Program-made: the position numbers and the translations under genes | Shown here: positions 18,411-27,221 of the stretch, piece by piece | Layout: each line of letters starts with the position of its first letter | Position numbering within the stretch: position 1 is the stretch's first letter | The notes under the pieces: generated by a model | The model's input: only the letters and a program-made list of their open reading frames with translations | Database searches by the model: none | What the model was told of the DNA's origin: nothing | NCBI GenBank assembly: GCA_016794805.1 | Contig: JAEUJI010000347.1 | Coordinates: 1 to 40,325, forward strand | DNA: 40,325 bases | Source: Gemmatimonadota bacterium | Lineage (GTDB): Bacteria; Gemmatimonadota; Gemmatimonadetes; Gemmatimonadales; GWC2-71-9 | Reading direction: 5' to 3'

Positions 18411-20701
18411 GCGCTCTCCCATTCCCGTTCGAGGCCCGCGTACGCCACCAGCAGCTGCTTCACTCCGTGTTCTTCGTCATCGAACTTGACCGTGACCTTG
18501 AGGTCCCGCCCGGTCCCGTTGAGCCCCTGGATGGTGCCGCCGCCGAAGCGGCGGTGCCGCACCCGCTCGCCCTTGACGTAGCGGGGCGCGTCCTGGGACA
18601 CCTCCGGCTCCTCCGCGGCTGGGCGGCTGGGCGGCTCGTCGTCGTCGAAGAACGAGCGCCGCACCGGAATCGCGCCGCTGCCCACGCCGCTCGGCCGGCG
18701 CGGCGCGGAGGCTGCGCCCCAGTCAGGCGCCCACATCGAGCTGGTGCGCTTCTCCTCCACCACCCCCGGCGGGAGCGAAGCCAGGAACCGCGAGGGACGT
18801 CCCGGCATCAGCTGTCCCCCGCGACGGCGGGCGCGCGCCCAGCTCAGGTACAGCTTGTCCTTGGCGCGGGTGATACCAACGTAGCAGAGGCGGCGCTCTT
18901 CTTCGAGCCCGTTCTCCTGTTCCTCCGCTCGCGCCAGGGGAAAGAGCCCATCCTCCAGGCCCGCCAGGACCACCACCGGCCACTCCAGCCCCTTGGCGGT
19001 GTGCAGCGTCATCAGGGTGACCCCCTCGTTCGGTCCCTGGATGCTGTCGTGCGAGGAAAGCAGCGCGGCCTCGGACAGGAACCGCTCCAGCGGGGTAGTG
19101 GTGTCCTCGTCCCCCGGCTCCACCACCTCCGACCACTCCGCCGCGCTGGCCACGAGCTCGCGGACGTTCTCCCAGCGGTCCGCGCCCTCGGGGCCCTCGG
19201 CGATGAGCAGCTGCTCGTACTGCACCGCCTGGATGACCTGCTCCAGCACCTGGGCCGGGGGCCAGGTGAGCGCCCGCTCCCGGAGCTCCCCGATCAGGGT
19301 GGCGAAGTCGCGCAAGGCGCTCCGCACGTTCGGGCGAAGCCCCTGGACCATCTCCGCCGCGCCCGCGGCGGACAGGAGCGGCTTCCCCCACTGCCGCGCC
19401 GCCTCCGCGAGGATCGCCAGGCTCGACTCCCCGAGGCCGCGCCGCGGGACGGCGATGGCACGCAGGAAGGCCTCGTCGTCGGCCGGATTCGCCACCAGCC
19501 GCAGGTAGGCCAGCAGGTCCTTCACCTCGCGCCGGTCGTAGAAGCTGATGGCCCCGACGATCCGGTAGGGGATCCCCGCGCGACGGAACGCCTCCTCCAG
19601 CGCCCGGGACTGCGAGTTGGTGCGGTAGAGGATGGCCATCTCCGGCCAGGTCCAGTCCCCCTTCGCGCTCCGGGCCCGGAGTTCCCCCACGATCCACTCG
19701 GCCTCGTCCCGTTCATCCGCCGCCGCCACCACGGTGACCTTCTCCCCGCCCTTCCGCCGGGTGCGAAGGGTCTTCCCGATGCGGCCCTTGTTCTCCTCGA
19801 TCACGGCGTTGGCGGCGTCGAGGACCACCTGGGTGGAGCGGTAGTTGTCCTCCAGCCGGACCACCTGGGTGCCGCCGAAGTCCTGCAGGAACGACTGCAT
19901 GTTGCGCACATCGGCGCCGCGCCAGCCGTAGATGGACTGGTCGTCGTCGCCGACGGCGCAGACGTTGCCGTGCGCGCCCAGCAGCCGGACCAGCTGGTAC
20001 TGCGCGCTGTTGGTGTCCTGAAACTCGTCCACCAGGAGGAAGGCGAAGCGCTCCTGGTAGTAGCGCAGCCGGTCGGGCCGCTCCCGGAACAGGGTGAGCG
20101 GGTGCAGCATCAGGTCGTCAAAGTCCATCGCGTTCTGGGCCTTGAGCGCGCCGCCCAGGGCGCGGTAGACGTCCGCCGCCACCTGCGCCGGCCGGTCGAA
20201 GGGCGAGGCGGCGAGGCCATCGGGACTCGTCATCCGGTTCTTCGCCGCCGAGATGAGCGACTGGATCAGCTTGGGCGGGAAGAGCTTGGTGGAGTGGCCG
20301 CGGGCGTCCATCAGCCGCCGGATGAGCGAGAGCCGGTCGTCCTCGTCGTAGATGGTGAACTGCCGGGTGAAGCCGAGCGCTTCCGCTTCCCGCCGGAGCA
20401 GCCGGGCCGAGAGGGAGTGAAAGGTCCCGATCCAGAGGCCCGAGGGATCCTGCCCCAGCAGCCGGCCCACCCGCTCCTTCATTTCTCCGGCGGCCTTGTT
20501 GGTGAACGTCACCGCGAAGATCCGCGCCGGGGAGACGCCGGCATGCTCGATCAGGCGGGCGATCCGCATGGTGAGCACGCGGGTCTTGCCGGAGCCCGCG
20601 CCGGCCACCACCAGGAGCGGCCCATGCACGTGCTCGACCGCCTCCCGCTGGGGCGGGTTCAGGCTGTCGAGGCCGATGAGCGAGGACCGGTCAGGCGGCA
20701 T
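18407..20701 (-). CDS. pcrA: UvrD/PcrA-type 3'-5' DNA helicase
   Basis: This is a superfamily 1A helicase for repair and clearing of RecA or stalled polymerases. The 764 aa include the Q motif LNPPQREAVEH, Walker A AGAGSGKT (Lys39), FTNKAAGEMKER (Ia), LLVDEFQDTN (II), DDDQSIYGWRGAD (III), LEDNYRST (IV), VTLMTLHTAKGLEWPVV (V) and EEERRLCYVGITRAK (VI). After a disordered linker, the C-terminal VKGERVRHRRFGGGTIQGL forms the Tudor-like barrel that binds RNA polymerase in PcrA/UvrD. It overlaps the histidine kinase gene by 11 bases. The choice between uvrD and pcrA as the symbol is naming only. Confidence 0.95.
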   Translation of the reverse strand: MPPDRSSLIGLDSLNPPQREAVEHVHGPLLVVAGAGSGKTRVLTMRIARLIEHAGVSPARIFAVTFTNKAAGEMKERVGRLLGQDPSGLWIGTFHSLSARLLRREAEALGFTRQFTIYDEDDRLSLIRRLMDARGHSTKLFPPKLIQSLISAAKNRMTSPDGLAASPFDRPAQVAADVYRALGGALKAQNAMDFDDLMLHPLTLFRERPDRLRYYQERFAFLLVDEFQDTNSAQYQLVRLLGAHGNVCAVGDDDQSIYGWRGADVRNMQSFLQDFGGTQVVRLEDNYRSTQVVLDAANAVIEENKGRIGKTLRTRRKGGEKVTVVAAADERDEAEWIVGELRARSAKGDWTWPEMAILYRTNSQSRALEEAFRRAGIPYRIVGAISFYDRREVKDLLAYLRLVANPADDEAFLRAIAVPRRGLGESSLAILAEAARQWGKPLLSAAGAAEMVQGLRPNVRSALRDFATLIGELRERALTWPPAQVLEQVIQAVQYEQLLIAEGPEGADRWENVRELVASAAEWSEVVEPGDEDTTTPLERFLSEAALLSSHDSIQGPNEGVTLMTLHTAKGLEWPVVVLAGLEDGLFPLARAEEQENGLEEERRLCYVGITRAKDKLYLSWARARRRGGQLMPGRPSRFLASLPPGVVEEKRTSSMWAPDWGAASAPRRPSGVGSGAIPVRRSFFDDDEPPSRPAAEEPEVSQDAPRYVKGERVRHRRFGGGTIQGLNGTGRDLKVTVKFDDEEHGVKQLLVAYAGLEREWESA

Positions 20702-21848
20702 GCGTCGGGATCCGGATGAGGAAGGTGGCGCCGGGCTCGCTGGATTCGAGGATCAATTCCCCGCCATGCGAGTCCTCCACGACGCGGCGCGCCAGCGCCA
20801 GACCGATGCCCCAGCCGCTCGACTTGGTGGTGATGCCCGGCTCGAAGATGCGTCGCCGCAGCTCCCCCGGGATGCCCGGGCCGTCGTCCATGACCCGGAT
20901 GGTGGCGGCGTCGGCCTCCTGGTCCACGTGCAGGGTGATGGTCCCCTCCCGCCCCTGCAGCGCATCGATCGCGTTCTTGACCAGCGACTCCAGCGCCCAT
21001 TCGATCAGGATCGGGTCGCCCAGCACGGTGGGGCCCGCGTCCGGCGCGTCCACGACCAGGACGATCCGGTTGGCGCGGGTCGGCAGCCGGGGGCGGAAGT
21101 ACTCCGCCACCTTCCGCGCCAGCCCGCCCGCGTCGACCGGCTCCCGGCGGACCTCGCGCCCGATCCGCTCGAACCGCTGCGCCACCCGCTCCAGCCGTTC
21201 GGCGTCCGCCTCGAGGTGCTCGGCCAGCCGCGGCGGCGGGGTGGCGCGGGAGCGCAGCTGCTCGATCCACCCCTGCAGGCTCATGAGCGGCGTGCCCATC
21301 TGGTGCGCGGCCTCGCGCGCCATGGCCACCCACAGCCGGTCGCGCTGCGCGGCCATGGCATTGCGCCACGCGGCGACGCCGACGCCGACGATCGAGACCA
21401 GGAGACAGGCCTGCAGGATGGTGAGGGCGGTGAGCTGGCGCTTGGCGGAGACCGGGCCGTAATGCAGCGTGCCCATGGCCGGGTCGGTGATCGGCGGGTT
21501 CTCACGGTCGAGGTGCGCGGCGTAGGCCCGGACCCGGGGGTCGTCGAGCGCCGCCTCGAACGGGAGGTTGGCCGCGGCGGTCACCCGGCCGGCGGTATCG
21601 GTGACGATCAGCGGGATCCCGGCCTGGCGCACTTCCTCGCCGAGGGCGAGGAGCGCGTCCACCGCGCCCCCTTCCCGGGGATCGTTGAGTCCGGCGAAGA
21701 CGCCGGCGTACAGCCGGCTGATGGCGGTGGCGTCGTTCCGGAAGTGCCGCACCACGATCCAGCCCGAGCCGGCCGAGAGCCCCACCAGGAGCAGCACCAG
21801 CAGCACCACCAGCACCGGCGCAAACCGGCGCAGGCCGCGCCTACGCAC
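20691..21848 (-). CDS. Orphan sensor histidine kinase
   Basis: This 385-aa inner-membrane kinase has TM1 (about 10-33), a short extracytoplasmic domain (about 34-137) and TM2 (about 138-160). An H-box AREAAHQMGTPLMSLQGW carries the phospho-acceptor His182. The N-box is ESLVKNAIDAL (Asn292), G1 is DDGPGIP and G2 is SSGWGIGLALARRVVED. The AHQMGTPL form differs from the common HELRTPL. The GTG at 21848 overlaps the serS stop by eight bases; a longer open frame upstream lies inside serS and has no domain content. No response regulator is adjacent. The signal is unknown. Confidence 0.9.
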   Translation of the reverse strand: MRRRGLRRFAPVLVVLLVLLLVGLSAGSGWIVVRHFRNDATAISRLYAGVFAGLNDPREGGAVDALLALGEEVRQAGIPLIVTDTAGRVTAAANLPFEAALDDPRVRAYAAHLDRENPPITDPAMGTLHYGPVSAKRQLTALTILQACLLVSIVGVGVAAWRNAMAAQRDRLWVAMAREAAHQMGTPLMSLQGWIEQLRSRATPPPRLAEHLEADAERLERVAQRFERIGREVRREPVDAGGLARKVAEYFRPRLPTRANRIVLVVDAPDAGPTVLGDPILIEWALESLVKNAIDALQGREGTITLHVDQEADAATIRVMDDGPGIPGELRRRIFEPGITTKSSGWGIGLALARRVVEDSHGGELILESSEPGATFLIRIPTHAA

Positions 21849-23124
21849 GCGGCACGAGGCGCTCGCTGCCGAAGTAGGGCACGAGCGCCGGCGGGAGCAC
21901 CACCGAGCCGTCGGCCTGCTGGTTGTTCTCGAGCAGCGCGATGATCGTCCGCGGGAAGGCCACGCCGGAGGCGTTGAGCGTGTGCACAAACTCCGGCTTG
22001 GCCCCTGGCTCGCGCCGGAACCGGATCCCGGCGCGCCGGGCCTGGAAGTCGGTGAAGGTGCTCGCGCTCGAGGCCTCGAGCCAGGTGCCCACCCCCGCGG
22101 CCCACACCTCGAGGTCGTAGGTGCAGGCGCTGGCGAAGCCGAGGTCCCCCGCCGCCAGCGCGAGCCGGCGGTACGGGATGCCGAGCCGCTCGAGCGCCGT
22201 CTCCGCGTGGCGGGTCATCGCCTCGTGCTGCGCCGGGCTCTCCTCCGGCCGGCAGAACCGGACCAGCTCCACCTTGTCGAACTGGTGCACCCGGATGAGC
22301 CCGCGGGTGTCCTTCCCCGCCGCGCCGGCTTCCCGCCGGAAGCAGGGGGTGAAGGCGCAGAGCCCCTTCGGAAGCTCCCCGGCCTCGAGGATCTCGTCCC
22401 GGTGGATGTTGGTCACCGGCACTTCGGCGGTGGGAATGAGGAACAGGTCGTCCGCAGCCGTGAAGTACAGCTCCTCTTCGAACTTGGGGAGCTGGCCGGT
22501 GGCGGTCATCGAGGCGCGGTTCACCAGCAGCGGCGGCACGATCTCGGTGTACCCGTGCTCCAGGGTGTGCAGGTCGAGCAGGAAGTTCTTGAGGGCCCGC
22601 ACCAGGCGGGCGCCAGGGCCGGTGAAGAGCGGAAAGCCGGAGCCGGTGATCTTGGCGCCGCGGGGCAGATCGAACAGTCCCAGCGCGGCTCCCAGGTCCC
22701 AGTGGGCCTTCGGGGCAAAGGGAAACGCCGGACGGGCGCCGACTTCCTTCACCACGGTGTTCCCACTCGCATCGCCCTCGGGCACCGAGGGGAGCGGCAG
22801 GTTGGGGACGGTGAAGAGCACCGCGTCGAGGGCGGCCTCCACCTCCCGGACCTCCTGGTCCAGCGCCTTCCCCTCCTCGGCCGACCGCTTGAGGCGCTCC
22901 AGCAGCTCGTCGGCCGGCTCCTTCGCCTTCTTGCGCCGCGCCACCTCTTCCGAGGCGGCGTTGCGCTCCGCCTTCAGGGTTTCAGCCCGGGTGAGGACTT
23001 CGCGTCGCCGGCGCTCCAAGTCGCCCAGTCGCTCGAGCTGGGCATCGAGCGCCGGGTCACGCCGGCGCGCGAGCTGGGCGCGCACCGCGGTGGCGTCCTG
23101 GCGAAGCAGCTTGATGTCAATCAC
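21841..23124 (-). CDS. serS: Seryl-tRNA synthetase
   Basis: SerS is a class II synthetase that charges tRNA(Ser). It is 427 aa long. The N-terminal tRNA-binding coiled coil (about 30-100) begins MIDIKLLRQDATAVRAQLARR. The catalytic domain has HWDLG, RALKNFLLDLH, the motif 2 stretch TPCFRREAGAAGKDTRGLIRVHQFDKVEL and motif 3 near TLNASGVAFPRTIIALLE. The gene starts six bases after the upstream lipoprotein gene. Confidence 0.97.
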   Translation of the reverse strand: MIDIKLLRQDATAVRAQLARRRDPALDAQLERLGDLERRRREVLTRAETLKAERNAASEEVARRKKAKEPADELLERLKRSAEEGKALDQEVREVEAALDAVLFTVPNLPLPSVPEGDASGNTVVKEVGARPAFPFAPKAHWDLGAALGLFDLPRGAKITGSGFPLFTGPGARLVRALKNFLLDLHTLEHGYTEIVPPLLVNRASMTATGQLPKFEEELYFTAADDLFLIPTAEVPVTNIHRDEILEAGELPKGLCAFTPCFRREAGAAGKDTRGLIRVHQFDKVELVRFCRPEESPAQHEAMTRHAETALERLGIPYRRLALAAGDLGFASACTYDLEVWAAGVGTWLEASSASTFTDFQARRAGIRFRREPGAKPEFVHTLNASGVAFPRTIIALLENNQQADGSVVLPPALVPYFGSERLVPRA

Positions 23125-23130
23125 GGCGGG

Positions 23131-23697
23131 TCAGTCCTTCGGGATGCCGAGGTCCAGGTCGCGGTAGGCGCAATTCTGGTTGGCGACGACGCGGAGGCTG
23201 AGGGTATCGGCCACCGTGTCCACGTAGAGGATCTCAAGCTTGCCGTAGAGCGGCACGCCGTAGGAGGCGCAGCTGTTGACGCCGGTGCGGATGAAAAACC
23301 TGGCGCCCGAGTCCGCGGGGAGCGTGTCCGTGGTGACGTACCCGTTGAGCGGGGCGCGCTTCATCCCGTCGAAGGTGAGGGTCGACGGCTTGAGCCCCGG
23401 CTTGAGCGACCCGCTGCTGGCGAGCCCCAGGACCTCCAGCGGGAGCAGCACGGGCTGGCCCGCCGGATTCACCGTGAAGGCGAACTCGAAGTTGGTGCCC
23501 ACGTCCCAGGTCCGGACCCCGCTCCGCGCGTTGAGCGAATAGGCGGTGGGCTTGGTCAGCGGCCCCCCGTCCAGCGCCCAGAGCGTGAGCGTGTCCACCT
23601 CGTTGGTGAGGCTCGCCTTGGGAATGGCATTGGGGTCGCTGCAGGCGACGGCGACGGCGAATCCCGCCACGCCGAGCCAGAGATGCGCACGGGTCAT
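23131..23697 (-). CDS. Putative lipoprotein of unknown function
   Basis: This 188-residue protein has a lipoprotein-type signal: a hydrophobic run then AVAC with the candidate lipidated Cys19 followed by SDPNA. The mature part is predicted beta-rich, with Thr/Asp-rich strands (VDTLTLWALDGGPLT, SLRVVANQNCAYRDLDLG) and two further cysteines in NSCASYG and NQNCAYR that could form a disulfide. I do not recognise a family. The start ATG is only six bases from a strong -10 element, implying a leaderless message. It appears to be the first gene of the serS-gatB operon. Confidence 0.75.
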   Translation of the reverse strand: MTRAHLWLGVAGFAVAVACSDPNAIPKASLTNEVDTLTLWALDGGPLTKPTAYSLNARSGVRTWDVGTNFEFAFTVNPAGQPVLLPLEVLGLASSGSLKPGLKPSTLTFDGMKRAPLNGYVTTDTLPADSGARFFIRTGVNSCASYGVPLYGKLEILYVDTVADTLSLRVVANQNCAYRDLDLGIPKD

Positions 23698-23703
23698 GGC
23701 CGG

Positions 23704-23732
23704 ATTCTAGGGCCCTGACAGAGCAGGGTCAA
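23704..23732 (-). promoter_or_regulatory. Promoter of the lipoprotein-serS-gatCAB operon (leaderless)
   Basis: On the minus strand, TTGACC (23732-23727), 17 bases and TAGAAT (23709-23704) match the sigma-70 consensus well. The -10 box ends six bases before the ATG at 23697, so transcription should start at or next to the start codon. Confidence 0.8.
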
Positions 23733-23746
23733 CCCACAGTCATTCC

Positions 23747-23776
23747 TTGACTTCGCCCCACTCGCCCGCCTACAAT
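23747..23776 (+). promoter_or_regulatory. Promoter of the roadblock-manC-glmU-MBL operon
   Basis: TTGACT (23747-23752), an 18-base spacer and TACAAT (23771-23776) point rightward. It is divergent from the lipoprotein promoter, with the two -35 boxes 14 bases apart. A GGAGA Shine-Dalgarno precedes the ATG at 23815. Confidence 0.78.
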
Positions 23777-23814
23777 CCCCTTCCATCTGCCCCCCCGATC
23801 CCGGAGACGCACCC

Positions 23815-24168
23815 ATGGCTGGCCTGCGCGAAGTCGTTCAGGACCTCGCCGCCCGCGCGGACGTGGACGCGGTCGTCGTGCTGAGCAGTGATGGGCTCCC
23901 GATCGACTCCGCCGGCCGCGAGCAGGTGGATGTCGAAGCGGTCGCGGCGCTGGCCGCCTCGTTCGTCAACGGCGCCCGCCGCCTGGGCCAGGCGGCCGAG
24001 TGCGACGGCTTCACCGCGGGGGTGCTGGAATTCGACGGGCGGCTCGCCCTGCTCCGCCCGCTCGGCACGGAAGGCCACCTCTTCATCCTGGGCGCCGCCC
24101 GCAGCAATGCCGGGCCGCTGCTCTACGACCTCCGGCAGCGCGCGCCGGAACTCGCCGCCCTCCTCTGA
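23815..24168 (+). CDS. Roadblock/LC7 domain protein
   Basis: This is a 117-aa single-domain protein of the roadblock/LC7 (MglB-like) family: GLREVVQDLAARADVDAVVVLSSDGLPID, a central helix (VAALAASFVNGARRLGQA) and strands ending FILGAARSNAGPLLYDLR. Family members are usually regulators or partners of small Ras-like GTPases and form dimers. No GTPase gene is next to it here. A GGAGA sits before the ATG and a promoter is visible upstream. It is first in an operon with sugar-nucleotide genes, so a link to polarity or envelope assembly is possible but unproven. Confidence 0.88.
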   Translation: MAGLREVVQDLAARADVDAVVVLSSDGLPIDSAGREQVDVEAVAALAASFVNGARRLGQAAECDGFTAGVLEFDGRLALLRPLGTEGHLFILGAARSNAGPLLYDLRQRAPELAALL

Positions 24169-24183
24169 TCCGATCCGACTGAC

Positions 24184-25212
24184 ATGCGCTGGGCCGTGAT
24201 CCTGGCGGGGGGCTCGGGCAGCCGTTTCTGGCCGCTCAGCACCCCAACCATGCCGAAGCAGCTCCTGCCCCTGACGGGGACGCTCTCCACCGCCGAACAG
24301 GCATTGGTCCGCCTGGAGGGGCTGGTCCCGCGCGAGCGGGTGCTGGTGGTGACCGGCCCCGCCATTGCCCCGCGGCTCGAGCAGGTCCTCGGACTGCCGC
24401 ACGAGAACATCCTGGTGGAACCCCGGGCCGCGTCCACCGGCCCTGCCCTCGTCTGGGCCACCTTCGAGGCCCGGCAGCGCGATCCCGAGGCGGAGGTGCT
24501 ATCGCTCCACGCGGACTGGTCCATCAGGGAGGATGCCGCCTTCCGGCATACCGCCGAACAGGCGCTGACGACCGCGGTGCGCTACCGCCGCCTGGTCACG
24601 GTAGGCATCGTCCCCTCGCGGCCGGACACCGGCTTCGGGTACATCGTCCCGGGAACCTCGCTGGATGACGTGGCGCGGACCGTTGCCCGGTTCGCCGAGA
24701 AGCCCAGCGCGGCGACCGCCCTGGACCTGATGGCCTCCGGGGCCTGGTGGAACAGTGGCCTTTTTGCGTGGACGGCGGAGGTGCTGCTGGATGAGGTCGC
24801 CCGGAACACCCCGGAGATCGCCCCGATCCTCCCGCGCCTCGACGCGGGCGACATCCCCGGGTTCTTCAGCGGAGTGACGCCGGTCTCGATTGACGTCGGG
24901 GTGCTGGAACGGAGCCGCGCGGTGGCGGTCGTGCCCGGGCGCTTCACCTGGGACGATGTCGGCACCTGGGATGCGCTGGCCCGGATCCGCCGCCGGGACA
25001 GCCGCGGCAACGTGACCCAGGGCCCGGTCCACCTGATTGACTGCGATGATTGCGTGGTCTGGTCGAGCGGCGATCCAATTGTCCTGGCCGACCTCAAGGA
25101 CAAGGTCGTGGTGCACGCCAACGGGCGGATGCTGGTGATCCCCCGTGCCCGCGCCGCCGAGCTCAAGGCCATCCTCGACCAGCTTCCCCCCGAGATCCGC
25201 GACCTGCCGTGA
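24184..25212 (+). CDS. manC: Mannose-1-phosphate guanylyltransferase
   Basis: This enzyme makes GDP-mannose from mannose-1-phosphate and GTP. The N-terminal nucleotidyltransferase signature ILAGGSGSRFWPLSTPTMPKQLLPL is complete, followed by VLVVTGPAIAPRL, ILVEPRAASTGPALVWA, DTGFGYIVPG and a C-terminal region with WDDVGTWDALARI. At 342 aa it has only the transferase domain and lacks the phosphomannose isomerase cupin found in bifunctional ManC. It overlaps the next gene by four bases (GTGA). Confidence 0.93.
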   Translation: MRWAVILAGGSGSRFWPLSTPTMPKQLLPLTGTLSTAEQALVRLEGLVPRERVLVVTGPAIAPRLEQVLGLPHENILVEPRAASTGPALVWATFEARQRDPEAEVLSLHADWSIREDAAFRHTAEQALTTAVRYRRLVTVGIVPSRPDTGFGYIVPGTSLDDVARTVARFAEKPSAATALDLMASGAWWNSGLFAWTAEVLLDEVARNTPEIAPILPRLDAGDIPGFFSGVTPVSIDVGVLERSRAVAVVPGRFTWDDVGTWDALARIRRRDSRGNVTQGPVHLIDCDDCVVWSSGDPIVLADLKDKVVVHANGRMLVIPRARAAELKAILDQLPPEIRDLP

Positions 25213-26378
25213 GCCTGGTTCTCCTCGAGCCCGCCGACCCCGGCCCCGAATGGCAGCCGTTTCGCGGGGTGCGCCCGGTGGCGGAGCTCCGGGCCGGCGT
25301 CTGGAAGATCCGCGAACGGTGGGAAGCCGCCCTCGACCGGGAAACCACCGCGATCCTGGGCTCCCACGTCGCCGGCTTCCACGAACTTGATGAGCCGGTG
25401 GTTCGGGCCGACCCGGAAGCCGCCGGCCCCGCCATCGTGGCGGCGGCGTGGTTCGCCCCGACCGGCGCGCCGATCGTCCTGGCCCCCGACACCCAGCGCC
25501 TCACCCACCAGGGCCGGACCGTTGCCTGGGTGGTCCGTGCCGGCTCCCGCTGGACCGGACCGACCGATCAGGGGCCGGCGCTCGAGGTGGACGGGCTCCT
25601 CCTCCGAGGTTGCCACGACCTGGTGACCGCGCTGGAACGCTTCCTCCCCGCCGATTGCCTGGGCTTCGCGGCTGGCGCGGTGGATCCGGTGCCGGCCGGC
25701 AGCGTCGTGCTGGGCGATCCGGCCCTGGTCCTGAGCCGCGGGGCGAGCGTGGAGCCCGGGGTCGTGTTCGATACCCGCGCCGGGGCCATCGTGCTGGAGG
25801 CCGGCGTGGAAGTCCGGCACGGCAGCCGGCTGGAGGGTCCGCTCTACGCCGGCGAGAAGAGCCGCCTGCTCGGTGGCCACTTGCGCGCCAGCGTCTTCGG
25901 GCCGCGCTGCAGCGTGAAGGGTGAGGTGAGCAACAGCCTCTTCCTGGGCTACGCCAACAAGAGCCATGACGGGTTCGTGGGGCACAGCGTGCTCGGGCAC
26001 TGGGTGAACCTGGGCGCGCTCACCACCACCTCGAACCTCAAGAACACCTACGGCGAGGTGCAGCTCACGGTGGACGGCCGCCGGATCGAGACCGGACGGC
26101 AGTTCCTGGGCAGCCTGGTCGGGGATCACGCCAAGACGGCCATCGGCACCATGCTGGCGACCGGCACCGTGATCGGCGCCGGCGCCAACGTGTTCGGCGC
26201 CACCACCCCACCGCGGGACGTCCCGCCGATGGCCTGGGGGGTGACGGGCGGCGAGCGGATGACGGAGGAGGGATTCCTCACGGTGGCCGGCCGGGTGCTC
26301 CCGCGACGCGAGGTCCCGTGGACGGCGGAGCGCCGCGCGGCGCTCGAGCGGACCTATCGCCGCGTGACCGGACGGTGA
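25209..26378 (+). CDS. Alternative GlmU family sugar-nucleotidyltransferase/acetyltransferase-like protein
   Basis: This 389-aa protein belongs to the alternative GlmU-like family seen in Bacteroidetes-related lineages. The N-terminus reads LVLLEPADPG and RPVAELRAGVWKIRERWE, in place of the classical LAAGKGTRM loop. The C-terminal half is a left-handed beta-helix with GPLYAGEKSRLLGGHLR, HWVNLGALTTTSNLKNTYGEV and DHAKTAIGTMLATGTVIGAG. The expected role is UDP-GlcNAc or similar sugar-nucleotide synthesis; the exact substrate is not proven by sequence. The GTG at 25209 overlaps the manC stop, and earlier in-frame sequence lies inside manC. Confidence 0.87.
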   Translation: MSLVLLEPADPGPEWQPFRGVRPVAELRAGVWKIRERWEAALDRETTAILGSHVAGFHELDEPVVRADPEAAGPAIVAAAWFAPTGAPIVLAPDTQRLTHQGRTVAWVVRAGSRWTGPTDQGPALEVDGLLLRGCHDLVTALERFLPADCLGFAAGAVDPVPAGSVVLGDPALVLSRGASVEPGVVFDTRAGAIVLEAGVEVRHGSRLEGPLYAGEKSRLLGGHLRASVFGPRCSVKGEVSNSLFLGYANKSHDGFVGHSVLGHWVNLGALTTTSNLKNTYGEVQLTVDGRRIETGRQFLGSLVGDHAKTAIGTMLATGTVIGAGANVFGATTPPRDVPPMAWGVTGGERMTEEGFLTVAGRVLPRREVPWTAERRAALERTYRRVTGR

Positions 26379-27163
26379 CCACCCTCTACGTCCTCGGCTC
26401 CGGCTCGTCCGGCAACGCCTTTGCCATCGGGTCGGGAGACGAGGTGCTGCTGGTGGATGCCGGCTTCAGCGCGAGGGAAACGGAGCGGCGCGCCGCCGCG
26501 GTCGGGCTCGACCTGCGCCGCGCCGTCGGCCTCCTGCTCACCCACGAGCACGGGGATCACACCGCCGGCGCCGCCCGCCTGGCCCAGACCCTCCGGGTGC
26601 CGGTCCTCACCGCCCCGGGCACGTGGGACCGGCTCCGCCCCCGGATGCCCAACGCCCGTTTCCTGCCGCTCACGATGCTCGGACCGACGACGCACGGCCG
26701 GTTCATCGTGGACGCCTGCCCCACCAGCCACGACGCCGCCGAACCGGTGGCGCTCGCCATTCGCACCGCGGGCGGTCACCGGATCGCGGTGGCCTACGAC
26801 CTGGGCCGCCCGACCGTCGCCGTCCGCTACCTGCTGCGGCAGGCGCATGCGATCGTGCTCGAGGCAAACCACGATGAGGTGCTGCTCCGCACCTCGAGCT
26901 ACCCGCCGGTGGTGCAGGAGCGGATCGCCGGATCGGGAGGGCACCTGTCCAACCGCGCGGCGGCGGAGTTGCTGGCCGAGGTGGCGCACCCGGGGCTCGA
27001 GGTCGTGGTGCTGGCCCACCTGAGCGAACGCTGCAACAGCGCGGAACACGCCCGGGCGGAGGTGGCCCCGGTGCTCGCCGCGCACGGGACCGCGCTGCAT
27101 GTGGCGCTGCAGGACCAGCCGCTGGCCCAGATCGTCCTCACCGCGTTCGCCACGGCCGGATAG
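26375..27163 (+). CDS. MBL-fold metallo-hydrolase (YycJ/WalJ-like)
   Basis: This is a 262-aa metallo-beta-lactamase-fold hydrolase. It opens with LYVLGSGSSGNAFAIGSGDEVLLVDAGFS, followed by the metal motif THEHGDHTAGA. A downstream block has VAYDLGRPTVAVRYLL, EANHD and LAHLSERCNS. The SGSSGN start and overall length fit the YycJ/WalJ-type branch, in which nuclease activity is suggested. The GTG at 26375 overlaps the previous stop (GTGA). The gene ends at a long bidirectional hairpin. Confidence 0.88.
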   Translation: MTTLYVLGSGSSGNAFAIGSGDEVLLVDAGFSARETERRAAAVGLDLRRAVGLLLTHEHGDHTAGAARLAQTLRVPVLTAPGTWDRLRPRMPNARFLPLTMLGPTTHGRFIVDACPTSHDAAEPVALAIRTAGGHRIAVAYDLGRPTVAVRYLLRQAHAIVLEANHDEVLLRTSSYPPVVQERIAGSGGHLSNRAAAELLAEVAHPGLEVVVLAHLSERCNSAEHARAEVAPVLAAHGTALHVALQDQPLAQIVLTAFATAG

Positions 27164-27199
27164 CACGGAGGGCGGGCCAACCAGGCCCGCCCTCGTGCT
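27162..27199. terminator. GC-rich hairpin between convergent genes
   Basis: AGCACG(G)AGGGCGGGCC and GGCCCGCCCTCGTGCT are inverted arms of about 16 bp with one bulged base and a 5-base loop. It begins within the stop codon at 27161-27163. There is no T-run on either side. Placed between converging genes, it probably ends transcription from both. Confidence 0.7.
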
Positions 27200-27221
27200 C
27201 CCGCGTGGTCTCGTCCCGCGG

